Counted from the stretch's first letter, positions 44,477 to 52,599 are shown. The stretch is 64,000 nucleotides of DNA from Chitinophagaceae bacterium (GCA_016787085.1 JAEUVJ010000034.1:62001-126000); one strand, 5' to 3'. The notes: generated by a model not told the origin, from the sequence alone. A program made the numbers and translations.

Positions 44477-45046
44477 ATGAAAAAAATCCTTTTTCTTTTT
44501 TTTGTATATCCTTCATTAACATTTTCTCAAGAAAGCCCAACAGATTTCCTTAAAAACTTATGCAATCATGAAATTGAAGGAATTTCAAATTTAGATAATA
44601 TAAAGATTAATATTTCTATTCCCTGTACTTGGGAAAAGCGAAAGGAAGGTAATTATGGGTATAGATCGGATGTTTTTTTATTATCAATTGGGAACATAAT
44701 TAAAGTTTTAAAGTTTGACAAAGGGTTCAGTATAGAAGAAAAATCAGAATTGACTATAAAGCAATTATTAAATATTGGTAAGGCTGAGAAAAAAAAATTA
44801 TCTGCAAAAAAAGTGATCTTGAACGGAGATTCTGCAATGGAATATGTAATTAAAAAATCGGAGAATGTTACAAATTATTTTTTAAATGGGTACAATATTT
44901 ATTATTTTATTAAATTAAATGACAAGTTAATTATTTCTGATTATCAAGTTAGCTCTGTAAATGAGAAAATGCTTAATAAGGAGCAGGACGAGTATTTCAA
45001 AATGTTTAGACAATTAGCAAGCAAGTTATCAGTATCTAAAAAGTAA
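44477..45046 (+). CDS. Exported AT-rich protein, unknown
   Basis: 189 residues with a signal peptide (MKKILFLFFVYPSLTFSQ). The mature part has a Cys pair (LCNHEIEGI and IPCTWEKR), a repetitive Lys-rich middle (KAEKKKLSAKKVIL) and aromatic strands (YFLNGYNIYYFIKL). No catalytic motif is recognised. AT-rich like the preceding gene; the two probably came in as a unit. The promoter may be the TATTTTTG box inside the preceding terminator. Followed by the toxin-antitoxin genes on the opposite strand. Confidence 0.68.
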   Translation: MKKILFLFFVYPSLTFSQESPTDFLKNLCNHEIEGISNLDNIKINISIPCTWEKRKEGNYGYRSDVFLLSIGNIIKVLKFDKGFSIEEKSELTIKQLLNIGKAEKKKLSAKKVILNGDSAMEYVIKKSENVTNYFLNGYNIYYFIKLNDKLIISDYQVSSVNEKMLNKEQDEYFKMFRQLASKLSVSKK

Positions 45047-45126
45047 TGCCCGTTCAGATTCTTTTTGGTTCTCAACCGGCGCTCACAGCCCGGCCTTGTG
45101 TGCAGAGCAGGCTTGGTATAAATTAA

Positions 45127-45453
45127 TTATTTCAACCCTTTTAATCTTTCCTGCAAATCTTTATCTGAGATATTGATTATTTCAGCTTTGTCATAAATAG
45201 CAAGAAGAAAAATATTGGTTTTGACTATTTGTACATACGTTATCACTCTTGCCCCGCCTGATTTGCCTCTACCTTTTGAAGTAATAGCCATACGAATTTT
45301 ATAGCAGCCATTCCCAAGAGGAGTTCCCATTTTGGGGTCAACCTGGAGTTGAAAAGCTAAATTGGCTATGTCTTTTTTTACCGAAGGATATTTCTTTGCC
45401 AGTTGTTTTAATTCTTTCCCGAAAGCAGGAGTGGGGATAATATTAAAGCTCAT
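45127..45453 (-). CDS. RelE/ParE-family toxin
   Basis: 108 residues with a small basic RelE-like fold: IIPTPAFGKELKQLAKKYPSVKKDIANLAFQL, then NGCYKIRMAIT-type strands and NIFLLAIYDKAEIINISDKDLQERL. Toxins of this family cut mRNA at the ribosome or inhibit gyrase; which applies here is not clear. Its ATG lies inside the end of the upstream antitoxin gene (overlap of 11 bases), the classic toxin-antitoxin layout. Confidence 0.85.
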   Translation of the reverse strand: MSFNIIPTPAFGKELKQLAKKYPSVKKDIANLAFQLQVDPKMGTPLGNGCYKIRMAITSKGRGKSGGARVITYVQIVKTNIFLLAIYDKAEIINISDKDLQERLKGLK

Positions 45454-45697
45454 TCAGCAGTTGATTGAGAGATTTCGTTTTGGTCTTGCCCTTTTTATAT
45501 TTATTTACAAAATCAACAGACTGGTCGAGACCTTTCAGTATCTTTTTCTCTTTGGCTGTCAGCGTTTTTTTAGTACCTGTGCGGTAAGGCGCCTGCTCTT
45601 CTTCTACAATAGTTTGAAAGTCTATCGCATGCTGTTTGAGAAAGTCACAGACCTTTTTCTCCTGTGTCTTTGTTTTTATGTTTACGATAATTGGCAC
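45443..45697 (-). CDS. Antitoxin of the RelE-type pair
   Basis: 84 residues, upstream of and overlapping the toxin gene by 11 bases. Opens MPIIVNIKTKTQEKKVCDFLKQHAID, then an extended linker (EEEQAPYRTGTKKTLTAKEKK) and a hydrophobic C-terminus (SLNQLLNEL) of the kind that wraps the toxin. It probably binds DNA and represses its own operon, as in other such modules. The pair sits at the right end of the AT-rich patch. Confidence 0.8.
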   Translation of the reverse strand: MPIIVNIKTKTQEKKVCDFLKQHAIDFQTIVEEEQAPYRTGTKKTLTAKEKKILKGLDQSVDFVNKYKKGKTKTKSLNQLLNEL

Positions 45698-45786
45698 AGT
45701 GTAAAATTAGTCTTTTTCAGAATTTATTCCACCCGGCTTTATTTCAAATTATCCATGGCCCGTTCTAAAGGAAACGGTGGTACGGG

Positions 45787-46017
45787 CTATTTCTTTCGCC
45801 ATGCCTCAAAGCGTTGGATAAGTTCGTTGTGGCTGATAAATTCACCTTTACCGTATTTGGCTTCCGACTCCATCACCAGGTTCCTGTCTTCTTCCGACAA
45901 TTCATCCCACCAATCCTTATTACCGGTCTCCAGCAAAGCTTTTGCTTCTTCCAGCAACATTTCATTCTCACATTTGTCCACCAACTGGTGCAGTTCTTTT
46001 TTTATCGAATCGTTCAT
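45787..46017 (-). CDS. Orphan antitoxin-like protein
   Basis: About 76 residues from ATG 46017 (an upstream ATG at 46068 adds 17 residues). Carries a helical N-terminus (MNDSIKKELHQLVDKCENEMLLEEAKALLE) and the C-terminal stretch LSEEDRNLVMESEAKYGKGEFISHNELIQRFEAW, similar to antitoxins of ParE/RelE systems. No toxin follows it directly: next on the strand is the antitoxin of the neighbouring pair, 89 bases on. It may regulate that pair, or its own toxin may have been lost. Confidence 0.68.
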   Translation of the reverse strand: MNDSIKKELHQLVDKCENEMLLEEAKALLETGNKDWWDELSEEDRNLVMESEAKYGKGEFISHNELIQRFEAWRKK

Positions 46018-46069
46018 AAAGAGGGGTTTACTAAGTTTAACCAATTTTAATACCCTGGTAAAACGCATT

Positions 46070-46100
46070 TTTGTCCATAGCAGAAATTATTCTACCTTTT
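46070..46100 (+). promoter_or_regulatory. Promoter of the NTF2-like lipoprotein gene
   Basis: TTTG (46070-46073), 19 bases, then TACCTTTT (46093-46100; seven of eight of TAnnTTTG), 21 bases before the ATG at 46122. Confidence 0.5.
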
Positions 46101-46121
46101 CCTTAACCAAACCAAAAAATC

Positions 46122-46625
46122 ATGAAAAAATTTCTCATGCTTTTGGTTGCAGCCACAGGCCTGTTGCTCCTGTCCTGCAACAATGAGGGCGGTATGTCCG
46201 CCACTGCCAAAAAGAATTTAGAGATCAATGATGCCATCATGAAAGCGTATGAAGCCGGAGACTTCGGCAAGATGGGCGACTATATTGCTGCCGATGCCGT
46301 AGATCATGGCGGCGAGACGGGCGATGTAAAAGGACTGGAGAATATCGTCAGCGAAATGAAGCGATACCGGGAGATGATGCCTGATATGAAGTCAACCATG
46401 ACAAGAAGCCTTGCGGATGATGAATATGTTTATACCTGGGCCACTATGAGCGGAACAATGGGGGGCAAACCCACTACCATGACATCTGTAGATATATCTA
46501 AATTCAAAGACGGGAAAGCAGTGGAACACTGGGTATTCATGGATCCCAAAGAACTGATGCAGATGATGACCCCGCCGCCCACGACTGAACCGGCCAAAAA
46601 TCCCGCAGACTCACTGAATAAATAA
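46122..46625 (+). CDS. NTF2-like (SnoaL-type) lipoprotein
   Basis: 167 residues. Lipoprotein signal with lipobox LLSC (Cys about 19) then NNEGG. The mature part is a cone-shaped NTF2-like domain: NDAIMKAYEAGDFGKMGDYIAADAVDHG (about 38-65), KGLENIVSEMKRYREMMPDMKSTM and KAVEHWVFMDPKELMQMM. Related domains act as cyclases or ligand binders; this one has no clear catalytic dyad beyond the D-H in VDHG. It has its own promoter and terminator, so it is a single-gene unit on the periplasmic side. Confidence 0.85.
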   Translation: MKKFLMLLVAATGLLLLSCNNEGGMSATAKKNLEINDAIMKAYEAGDFGKMGDYIAADAVDHGGETGDVKGLENIVSEMKRYREMMPDMKSTMTRSLADDEYVYTWATMSGTMGGKPTTMTSVDISKFKDGKAVEHWVFMDPKELMQMMTPPPTTEPAKNPADSLNK

Positions 46626-46649
46626 TAATTACAGGCTAGTCAAATTTTT

Positions 46650-46677
46650 TGCCCGGTTTATTGCCGGGCATTTTATT
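46650..46677 (+). terminator. Intrinsic terminator
   Basis: TGCCCGG / CCGGGCA stem with a seven-base loop and ATTTTATTT tail, 24 bases after the NTF2-like gene; the convergent gene ends beside it. Confidence 0.85.
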
Positions 46678-47356
46678 TATCCTTAGGGTCTTTCACTTCA
46701 AAACTTACACTGCCGACCGTTTTTTTCCTTTTCGTGTTGTATATCTCCATGATCACCCTGGCTTTCCTTTTTACTCTTATTATGTATTTCCCGCCACCCT
46801 GGGAAGTAATGGTAGCCCCGGCAATGGTTAGTTGCAGGTCTTCAGATTTTACCCTGTCCACCTTTAATGTAAGATCGTTATCTGTATCCGTGAAAAGTGT
46901 ATAGGGCGTTGCGGTAGTGATCTCAAAGCTCTCGTCTTCTACCATAAAGGTAACGGGCTGTTTTCTGAATGCGTTCACAGGCCTGTTATTCTGCACCGCT
47001 GGTGTCCAGGAACCTGATTTCTTCAGTATCCTTACTACTTCCTGCTCCATCCCGTAGCCGATCTTTGTCAGTGGCTTAATATCTGATATCGTTCCGTCAC
47101 GACTCACCACAAACTGAACGATGACCGTGTACTTCCCGATAGGAGCCGAATTTTCTATTGGTACATTCGGGTTCAGATTCTTTTCCAGAAACATTCTCCA
47201 TCCATCGAAACCTCCGGGGAACGAGGCTTCTTCATCTACTTTTTCAAAAATATTTCTTTCACCTGCACCCAGGGAATCCTCCGCCGTCTCCTGTGCCTGC
47301 CCGGTGATTGATGTAAAAGAAACAAGTAATAAAAAGATAAACAGGTAAGGTTTCAT
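46673..47356 (-). CDS. Exported TonB-C domain fused to a GldM-like Ig domain
   Basis: 227 residues with a signal peptide (ends ITGQAQ). The TonB C-terminal-type domain spans about 40-150 (EEASFPGGFDGWRMFLEKNL, VIVQFVVSRDGTISDIK, GMEQEVVRILKKSGSWTPAVQN). The last 75 residues read like an Ig domain of GldM: LFTDTDNDLTLKVDRV, then GGGKYIIRVKRKARVIMEI and VSFEVKDPKD. The lack of a membrane anchor or ExbB/D partner makes true energy transduction unlikely; a periplasmic binding role is more plausible. The fusion is uncommon. Confidence 0.82.
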   Translation of the reverse strand: MKPYLFIFLLLVSFTSITGQAQETAEDSLGAGERNIFEKVDEEASFPGGFDGWRMFLEKNLNPNVPIENSAPIGKYTVIVQFVVSRDGTISDIKPLTKIGYGMEQEVVRILKKSGSWTPAVQNNRPVNAFRKQPVTFMVEDESFEITTATPYTLFTDTDNDLTLKVDRVKSEDLQLTIAGATITSQGGGKYIIRVKRKARVIMEIYNTKRKKTVGSVSFEVKDPKDK

Positions 47357-47419
47357 ATTGTGTTAGCTTTGCGGCAAGGTATTCATTTTTTGCACTAACT
47401 GTTAATTGCGTTTTCAAGT

Positions 47420-47812
47420 ATGGAAATAGAAATATTCACTTTAGCTGACTTTGCACAGGATAATCACTCAAAACTTACAATAGTAGGCACATTTGATTCG
47501 ATACATGCCAAACAGTTTCCCTGTGTGCATCCCGCCTGTACTGTAGCAACAAGATTACGCTTTGCTGCCAAAGAAGCCGGTGATCATGATTTCAGGCTGC
47601 GGCTGATTGATGAAGCCGGCAAGGAACTGATCAAACCAATAGAAGGCAATATTACTATTCCTATGCCGGCAAACGGGCAACTGGCCACTATCAATGTGGT
47701 GATGAATTTTACACAAATGAAATTTGAAAAACCCGGACGCTATTCCTTTGAACTATATATTGACGGCGAATGGCGATCGGGGTTGCCGTTATTTCTGCAT
47801 AAAGCCAATTGA
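47420..47812 (+). CDS. DUF6941-like small protein
   Basis: 130 residues with no signal peptide. Opens IEIFTLADFAQDNHSKLTIVGTFDSIHAKQFPC and continues as short beta strands (TVATRLRFAAKEAGDHDFRLRLIDEAGKEL, NVVMNFTQMKFEKPGRYSFELYIDGEW). This matches the small Bacteroidota/Firmicutes DUF6941 family as I recall it, whose role is unknown. It diverges from the TonB-GldM gene by 63 bases and has no near neighbour on its own strand. Confidence 0.75.
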   Translation: MEIEIFTLADFAQDNHSKLTIVGTFDSIHAKQFPCVHPACTVATRLRFAAKEAGDHDFRLRLIDEAGKELIKPIEGNITIPMPANGQLATINVVMNFTQMKFEKPGRYSFELYIDGEWRSGLPLFLHKAN

Positions 47813-47932
47813 CTGTTACACCTTCTGGCAAACTGGTCGCTGGTGGCGGCAATGGTTATACTGTAAGTACGAGATGTAAGTCCTGTGCTGAAAAGGTCTG
47901 TCTCTTTTTTACTATGTGGGCTTTTCCTGTGC

Positions 47933-48319
47933 TTATTGGATTATGATAACTCCAATATCGGTGATCATTCCTCTTTTTACTTTCACCACCGGAACTTCAA
48001 CAATGGATAACGTTTCCGTATTCTGTATCCTGACTGTATACAACCCTTCAGGCAACCCATCAAACCTGAAATGACCATCTCTTGTATAATAATAATCGGC
48101 ACTTGTAAATAAACGATTATACACAGATATTTTCACACTGGCTCTTTCAGGTAAGATATACCCGGTAACAGATCCTCCTCTCATCAACCTGTCTGCAGAA
48201 TTGCCGTTAGGTGCCGTGTTATCAACAACAGGTTGCATCAGCACTTTTTCTTTTGAACAGCTGAACAACAGCATACAGATCATAATTAAGAAGGATTGGA
48301 GGAAGAAAGACTTTTTCAT
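47933..48319 (-). CDS. Lipoprotein with a carboxypeptidase-regulatory-like domain
   Basis: 128 residues. Lipobox LFSC (Cys about 21) then SKEKV. After a linker the domain starts SVTGYILPERASVKISVYN and continues YYTRDGHFRFDGLPEGLYTVRIQN, the beta-sandwich of the carboxypeptidase-D regulatory type that is common in Bacteroidota surface proteins. No other domain is present. It may be a small envelope binding protein. Upstream lies the long leader region of the next plus-strand gene. Confidence 0.8.
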   Translation of the reverse strand: MKKSFFLQSFLIMICMLLFSCSKEKVLMQPVVDNTAPNGNSADRLMRGGSVTGYILPERASVKISVYNRLFTSADYYYTRDGHFRFDGLPEGLYTVRIQNTETLSIVEVPVVKVKRGMITDIGVIIIQ

Positions 48320-48500
48320 GGCTATACTTTTTGGTTGATGAAAAATCAGCTTCAGTCAGATCGTTGACATATTCCGAAGCCATACGATATATTGTCAACG
48401 CTTATGAGAGTATTGTAACCGCAGGGAAGAAGTGCTTTTACATTCCATCATGGCAAACGGGCTGCCTGATAGTTAAAACCATCAGTTCACTCATTACTTA
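48320..48500. other. Intergenic region between divergent genes
   Basis: No gene seen. It contains an eight-base inverted repeat, CGTTGACA at 48362-48369 and TGTCAACG at 48393-48400, which could be an operator for either neighbour. The promoter of the small-protein gene follows at 48501. Confidence 0.35.
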
Positions 48501-48532
48501 TTTGGAGCAAACCGTTATCTGTCGTATATTTG
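48501..48532 (+). promoter_or_regulatory. Consensus Bacteroidota promoter of the 63-residue protein gene
   Basis: TTTG (48501-48504), 20 bases, then TATATTTG (48525-48532): a full match in both boxes and in spacing. Transcription would start near 48539, leaving a leader of about 125 bases. Confidence 0.75.
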
Positions 48533-48665
48533 CACCGTCAATCTGAGCATTGTACAGTACTACAAAAGGATGACAGAATCCAACACTTTCTTTTAACGAT
48601 TCTTTAGTGTTTTTCTCTCCGGCAGCTCAGAATATTAATATGTAATAATTAAAAGGAGATATATC

Positions 48666-48857
48666 ATGAAGATTGATGTAATGCCATCTCTTGTACAGAT
48701 GGATGCAGATGAACTGCGTAAATTAACGGCAGAAGTAAAAGAAACAGTAGCAACCGGTATTCAACTGCCCGAAGCAAGGAAGAAAGTTTTCACCGTATCG
48801 GATATGTGGAATATCCGCCGGAATGCGAGATCAGCCAGCACTATGCTGAGAAGATAA
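48666..48857 (+). CDS. Small basic/acidic protein with strong promoter and ribosome-binding site
   Basis: 63 residues. Start ATG is preceded by AAAAGGAG, a strong Shine-Dalgarno that is rare in this window. The sequence has an acidic first half (MDADELRKLTAEVKETVATG) and a basic tail (WNIRRNARSASTMLRR). There is no signal peptide or membrane segment. A consensus promoter lies about 130 bases upstream. High expression is suggested. I recognise no family; it may be a small nucleic-acid or ribosome-associated protein, which is speculation. Confidence 0.7.
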   Translation: MKIDVMPSLVQMDADELRKLTAEVKETVATGIQLPEARKKVFTVSDMWNIRRNARSASTMLRR

Positions 48858-48922
48858 TTTGTTTCTTTTATGGTAGCTTGTTCAGGCCACTTGCTGATGC
48901 AGGTGGTTTTTTTGTAAAAGAA

Positions 48923-48953
48923 AAACCCGTCAAGCCTGGGGCAGGACGGGTTT
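48923..48953. terminator. Hairpin terminator
   Basis: AAACCCGTC (48923-48931) pairs with GACGGGTTT (48945-48953) around a 13-base loop. It lies just beyond the stop of the 51-residue minus-strand gene and also 65 bases after the plus-strand small gene. Confidence 0.7.
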
Positions 48954-48973
48954 CTTTATTTAAAGAAAGTGTA

Positions 48974-49129
48974 TTACATGATATCCATAGCTTTTACAAA
49001 AGCAGTGGTCTGGAATGGCAGAATAAGCGTAAGCCAGGGCCAATGGCTATAAATAGCATAGATCAATGCAGCAGTGGATGCCAGGAAAACCAGCCACCAG
49101 ATCCCTTTGTACTTTTTTGTTTGTTCCAT
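48974..49129 (-). CDS. 51-residue single-pass membrane protein
   Basis: A short gene below common size limits. ATG at 49129 to TAA at 48974: 51 codons. The product starts MEQTKKYKGIWWLVFLASTA, continues ALIYAIYSHWPWLTLILPF and ends VKAMDIM. Two short hydrophobic stretches separated by SHWPW could make a hairpin or a single span. Evidence: a TATTTTTG -7 box at 49163-49170 (minus strand) 33 bases before the ATG, and a hairpin terminator 21 bases after the stop. Function unknown. Confidence 0.68.
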   Translation of the reverse strand: MEQTKKYKGIWWLVFLASTAALIYAIYSHWPWLTLILPFQTTAFVKAMDIM

Positions 49130-49162
49130 GTTTGGTTAGTTTAATTTTTGCCGTAAGCGTTG

Positions 49163-49170
49163 CAAAAATA
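49163..49170 (-). promoter_or_regulatory. Promoter -7 box of the 51-residue protein gene
   Basis: TATTTTTG on the minus strand, a full match to TAnnTTTG, 33 bases before the start codon. Confidence 0.5.
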
Positions 49171-49201
49171 AGCCCCGGTCATTAAAATATGAAATATGCC
49201 T

Positions 49202-49720
49202 TTAACTCTTTTTTCGCATGAATACCAGCACACTTATTGCCATCAAAGCCCCCGTCAGTGCAATGATCCATTTGGCTGCAACGATGAAATGAAACAAACC
49301 AAACTCATCACCTATAACCGGATCCTTCATCCATTTCAACAGGGACAGGTTTTCATAAATATCGGCTCCCCAGGCAACGGCCTGCAGTATCGCTGATACC
49401 AGGAGTATTGTTTTCAACTGACCTGCTGCCTTGTGCCTTGCCATCATAGACAAAGCGGCAATACCAGGGAAAACACCAGCCATAAATACAAAATCAAAGT
49501 GCAGGTGGTAACTCAACACGGTCCTTACCTGGTCGTCAAGACCTGTCATAACGGCGATTACTTTCTCTTTAGGGTAAAAGAGCTCCAGACCCATGATGGA
49601 GAATTTTTCTCCATTTGCATATAGATCACTTTCCATCCATTTCATACAAAAAGCTGCTGCACCGAACAACCCGAGACAGAAAAGGAACAGGTTTTTCCAA
49701 TATTTAGTGGCTGGTTTCAT
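49202..49720 (-). CDS. Four-helix membrane protein, unknown
   Basis: 172 residues with four predicted membrane segments (about 10-25, 75-92, 101-118, 145-166). Between the first and second is a periplasmic loop with KFSIMGLELFYPKEKV. The His pair in SYHLHFDFVFMAG lies at the membrane edge. No family is recognised, and no partner gene is apparent. It diverges from the glucanotransferase gene by 137 bases and precedes the 51-residue membrane-protein gene on the same strand. Confidence 0.75.
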   Translation of the reverse strand: MKPATKYWKNLFLFCLGLFGAAAFCMKWMESDLYANGEKFSIMGLELFYPKEKVIAVMTGLDDQVRTVLSYHLHFDFVFMAGVFPGIAALSMMARHKAAGQLKTILLVSAILQAVAWGADIYENLSLLKWMKDPVIGDEFGLFHFIVAAKWIIALTGALMAISVLVFMRKKS

Positions 49721-49857
49721 AAAGCGTTACAGGTTTTTTTATGAACTATCTCAAATAAATGTACAAACCTTGCTCGCTTTTTCTCTATTTTCGCCAAAAT
49801 GTGTATTTTAGACACGACGAAGGATTTTTTGACAGAACCAACTGAACCACGATTGCG

Positions 49858-52557
49858 ATGAAGCTCCATTTTAATCTCCGTTTTCGTACTGAATTCGGGC
49901 AAAGTTTATGGCTTTGCGGGAATATTGATGAGTTAGGAAATGATGATCCGGCTGGTGCATTGGAAATGCAATATCTCGACACAGAATTCTGGAATATCAA
50001 AATTGAAATCAGCCGGAAAGGCCTTCCTAAAGAAGGTATCCGGTATAAATATTTACTGAAAACAAAAGAAGGGGACTGGGTCAGCGAATGTGGATATGAC
50101 AGGCTCATTGCTATGGCACGTAAGGACCTTGATACCATCGAACTGATAGACACATGGAATCATTCCGGCGAATTCGAAAATACTTTTTTTACTGCCCCAT
50201 TCAATAATGTGCTGTTAAAGAAGCCGGTGTCAAAATCAAAAACAAAAGACGCTAAGGATTTCACGCACATATTCAAAGTAAAGGCCCCTTTACTGAAAAA
50301 GAATGAAGCTGTTTGCCTGATGGGCAATAGTTCCGCATTGACTTCCTGGAATACAACGGAGCCCATCATCATGACCCGTGAGGGGGATTGGTGGTCGGCT
50401 AAAGTAAACATTGCCGGAGGGGAGCTTCCTTCCGGGTATAAGTATGGTGTTTTTAATACAAAAGATAACCTGTTTGTCGTTTACGAAAAAGGTGATAACC
50501 GTTTAGTGTATGATCATACAGAAAAAGGAAAGATCACCATCCTTCATGACGGGTTCATCCATTTACCGAACGATACCTGGAAGGGGGCCGGTATCGCTAT
50601 ACCCGTTTTCAGTTTGCGAAGCAGAAATAGTTTCGGGGTGGGAGAATTTGCGGATATCAAGCTGTTGGTTGACTGGGCCAGGCAAACTGGCTTGAAGCTT
50701 ATCCAGATACTGCCTGTAAATGACACGACTGCTACCCATACCTGGACGGACTCTTACCCTTACGCAGCTATATCTGCATTTGCTCTTCACCCAATGTTCA
50801 TCAACCTGGGTAAAGTAGCGGGTAAAAAACATGCCGCCTGGGTCAGTGCCTTAAAGAAGAAGCAAAAACAGCTCAATGAGCTGCCAGCCATGGACTATGA
50901 GGAAATGATGAAGTTCAAAATTACCATGCTTAAAGAGCTGTATGAACTAATGGGTGAAGAATGTTTTGAATCAGAAGATTATAAATATTTTTTCGATAGC
51001 AACAGACTCTGGCTTGAGCCTTATGCAGCCTTTAGTTTTTTCAGGGATAAGTATGGTACGTCACATTTCCAGGAGTGGAAGACAAATGGCATTTACAATA
51101 ATGCTGATGTGAGCAGGTTGTTTACATCAAAATCGGCTTCACAAAAGGAAGTGAGGTTTTATTGTTTTGTACAGTACCATTTGCATCTGCAGTTAAAAGA
51201 GGCGGCTGATTATGCCCATAAAAAAGGCATCGTACTCAAGGGAGATATTCCTATCGGTATTTATCGTCATGGTTGTGATGCCTGGGTAGCTCCTGAGCTT
51301 TATAATATGCATGAGCAGGCCGGTGCCCCGCCGGATGATTTTACGGCTGTTGGCCAAAACTGGGAATTCCCTACTTATAACTGGAAGCGGATGCAGGAAG
51401 ATGGCTTTGGCTGGTGGAAGCAGCGCTTCGAGCAAATGAGCAATTATTTTGATGCCTTTCGTATTGACCATATCCTTGGCTTCTTCAGAATATGGAGTGT
51501 GCCTTCCCATGCCGTACAGGGCATCATGGGACGTTTTGTGCCCTGTTTACCTGTACATTTTGTCGAGTTCGGCGAGAATGGTATATGGTTCGATGACCGG
51601 CGGTTTTGTCAGCCTTTTATCAATGATGTCATTCTTTATGAAGTATTTGGTGATGCTGCCAATACAGTACGGGAACAGTTCCTGGAGCGCAATGAGTTTG
51701 AAGGGTACGATCTAAAACCTGAATTCGGGACCCAGAGGCAGGTAGAAGCTCATTTTACCGCCTTGCCGCCGACGGAATGCAATGAAAAACTAAAGCTCGG
51801 TCTGTACGATCTTATTTCCAACGTGATCCTGTTTGAGCAGGAAGGGTCAAGAGGGCAGGAGTTCCATTTCCGCATCTCGATGGAAAAGACATGGTCGTTC
51901 AAATACCTTATACCTCACATACAGCATAAACTAAAGGAACTTTACATTAATTACTTTTTCCGCCGCCAGGACGATTTCTGGAAAAAGGAAGCGATGCAAA
52001 AACTCCCGCATCTGAAAAATTCCACGAACATGCTTATCTGCGGAGAAGACCTGGGCATGGTGCCACATTGCGTGCCGGATGTAATGAAGCAACTGGGTAT
52101 CCTGAGCCTGGAGATACAAAGAATGCCCAAAGACATTAATAAAGAATTCTTCCACCCGAATGATGCCCCGTATATGTCGGTGATCACACCATCCACACAT
52201 GACATGAGTACGGTTCGTGGCTGGTGGGAAGAGAACCGGGAACGGACACAGCACTTCTATAACAATGTACTTGGCCAATGGGGCAATGCACCCTATTTCT
52301 GCGAGTCATGGATTAGCCGGGCTATTGTCATGCAGCATTTGTATTCACCGGCCATGTGGAGCATATTCCAGTTGCAGGATATCCTCGGTATGAGTGATAC
52401 GCTAAGACGGCAGAACCCGCATGAAGAAAGGATCAATAACCCGGCCATAGCCAAGCACTACTGGCAATACCGTATGCATATCACGTTGGAAGACCTGATC
52501 AAAGAGGAAGAATTCAATAAAGAGCTGAAAGGGTATGTAGAAAACAGCGGAAGGTGA
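49858..52557 (+). CDS. malQ: 4-alpha-glucanotransferase with two N-terminal CBM20 domains (DPE2-like)
   Basis: 899 residues with no signal peptide, so cytoplasmic. Two CBM20-type starch-binding domains (about 1-110, with GQSLWLCGNIDELGN; and 138-235, with AVCLMGNSSALTSWNTTEP) precede a GH77 catalytic barrel. The nucleophile is D537 (FDAFRIDHILGF) and the acid/base E730 (LICGEDLGMVP). The order CBM20-CBM20-GH77 is that of plant DPE2, which acts on maltose and a glucan acceptor. It disproportionates maltodextrins and could process products of the two exported GH13 enzymes. Note that the window has no phosphorylase beside it. Confidence 0.93.
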   Translation: MKLHFNLRFRTEFGQSLWLCGNIDELGNDDPAGALEMQYLDTEFWNIKIEISRKGLPKEGIRYKYLLKTKEGDWVSECGYDRLIAMARKDLDTIELIDTWNHSGEFENTFFTAPFNNVLLKKPVSKSKTKDAKDFTHIFKVKAPLLKKNEAVCLMGNSSALTSWNTTEPIIMTREGDWWSAKVNIAGGELPSGYKYGVFNTKDNLFVVYEKGDNRLVYDHTEKGKITILHDGFIHLPNDTWKGAGIAIPVFSLRSRNSFGVGEFADIKLLVDWARQTGLKLIQILPVNDTTATHTWTDSYPYAAISAFALHPMFINLGKVAGKKHAAWVSALKKKQKQLNELPAMDYEEMMKFKITMLKELYELMGEECFESEDYKYFFDSNRLWLEPYAAFSFFRDKYGTSHFQEWKTNGIYNNADVSRLFTSKSASQKEVRFYCFVQYHLHLQLKEAADYAHKKGIVLKGDIPIGIYRHGCDAWVAPELYNMHEQAGAPPDDFTAVGQNWEFPTYNWKRMQEDGFGWWKQRFEQMSNYFDAFRIDHILGFFRIWSVPSHAVQGIMGRFVPCLPVHFVEFGENGIWFDDRRFCQPFINDVILYEVFGDAANTVREQFLERNEFEGYDLKPEFGTQRQVEAHFTALPPTECNEKLKLGLYDLISNVILFEQEGSRGQEFHFRISMEKTWSFKYLIPHIQHKLKELYINYFFRRQDDFWKKEAMQKLPHLKNSTNMLICGEDLGMVPHCVPDVMKQLGILSLEIQRMPKDINKEFFHPNDAPYMSVITPSTHDMSTVRGWWEENRERTQHFYNNVLGQWGNAPYFCESWISRAIVMQHLYSPAMWSIFQLQDILGMSDTLRRQNPHEERINNPAIAKHYWQYRMHITLEDLIKEEEFNKELKGYVENSGR

Positions 52558-52591
52558 ATGTAAAATAACTACGCCGGTAATTGTTAGTGGT

Positions 52592-52599
52592 TATTTTTG
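52592..52599 (+). promoter_or_regulatory. Promoter -7 box of the epimerase gene
   Basis: TATTTTTG, a full match to TAnnTTTG, 27 bases before the GTG start at 52627; no -33 box at the usual distance. Confidence 0.4.

Noticed and set aside
45362..46186. 274-codon plus-strand frame across the toxin-antitoxin genes
   Set aside because: It covers three minus-strand genes with recognisable toxin/antitoxin features and runs into the start of a lipoprotein gene; its product is Phe/Ser-rich.
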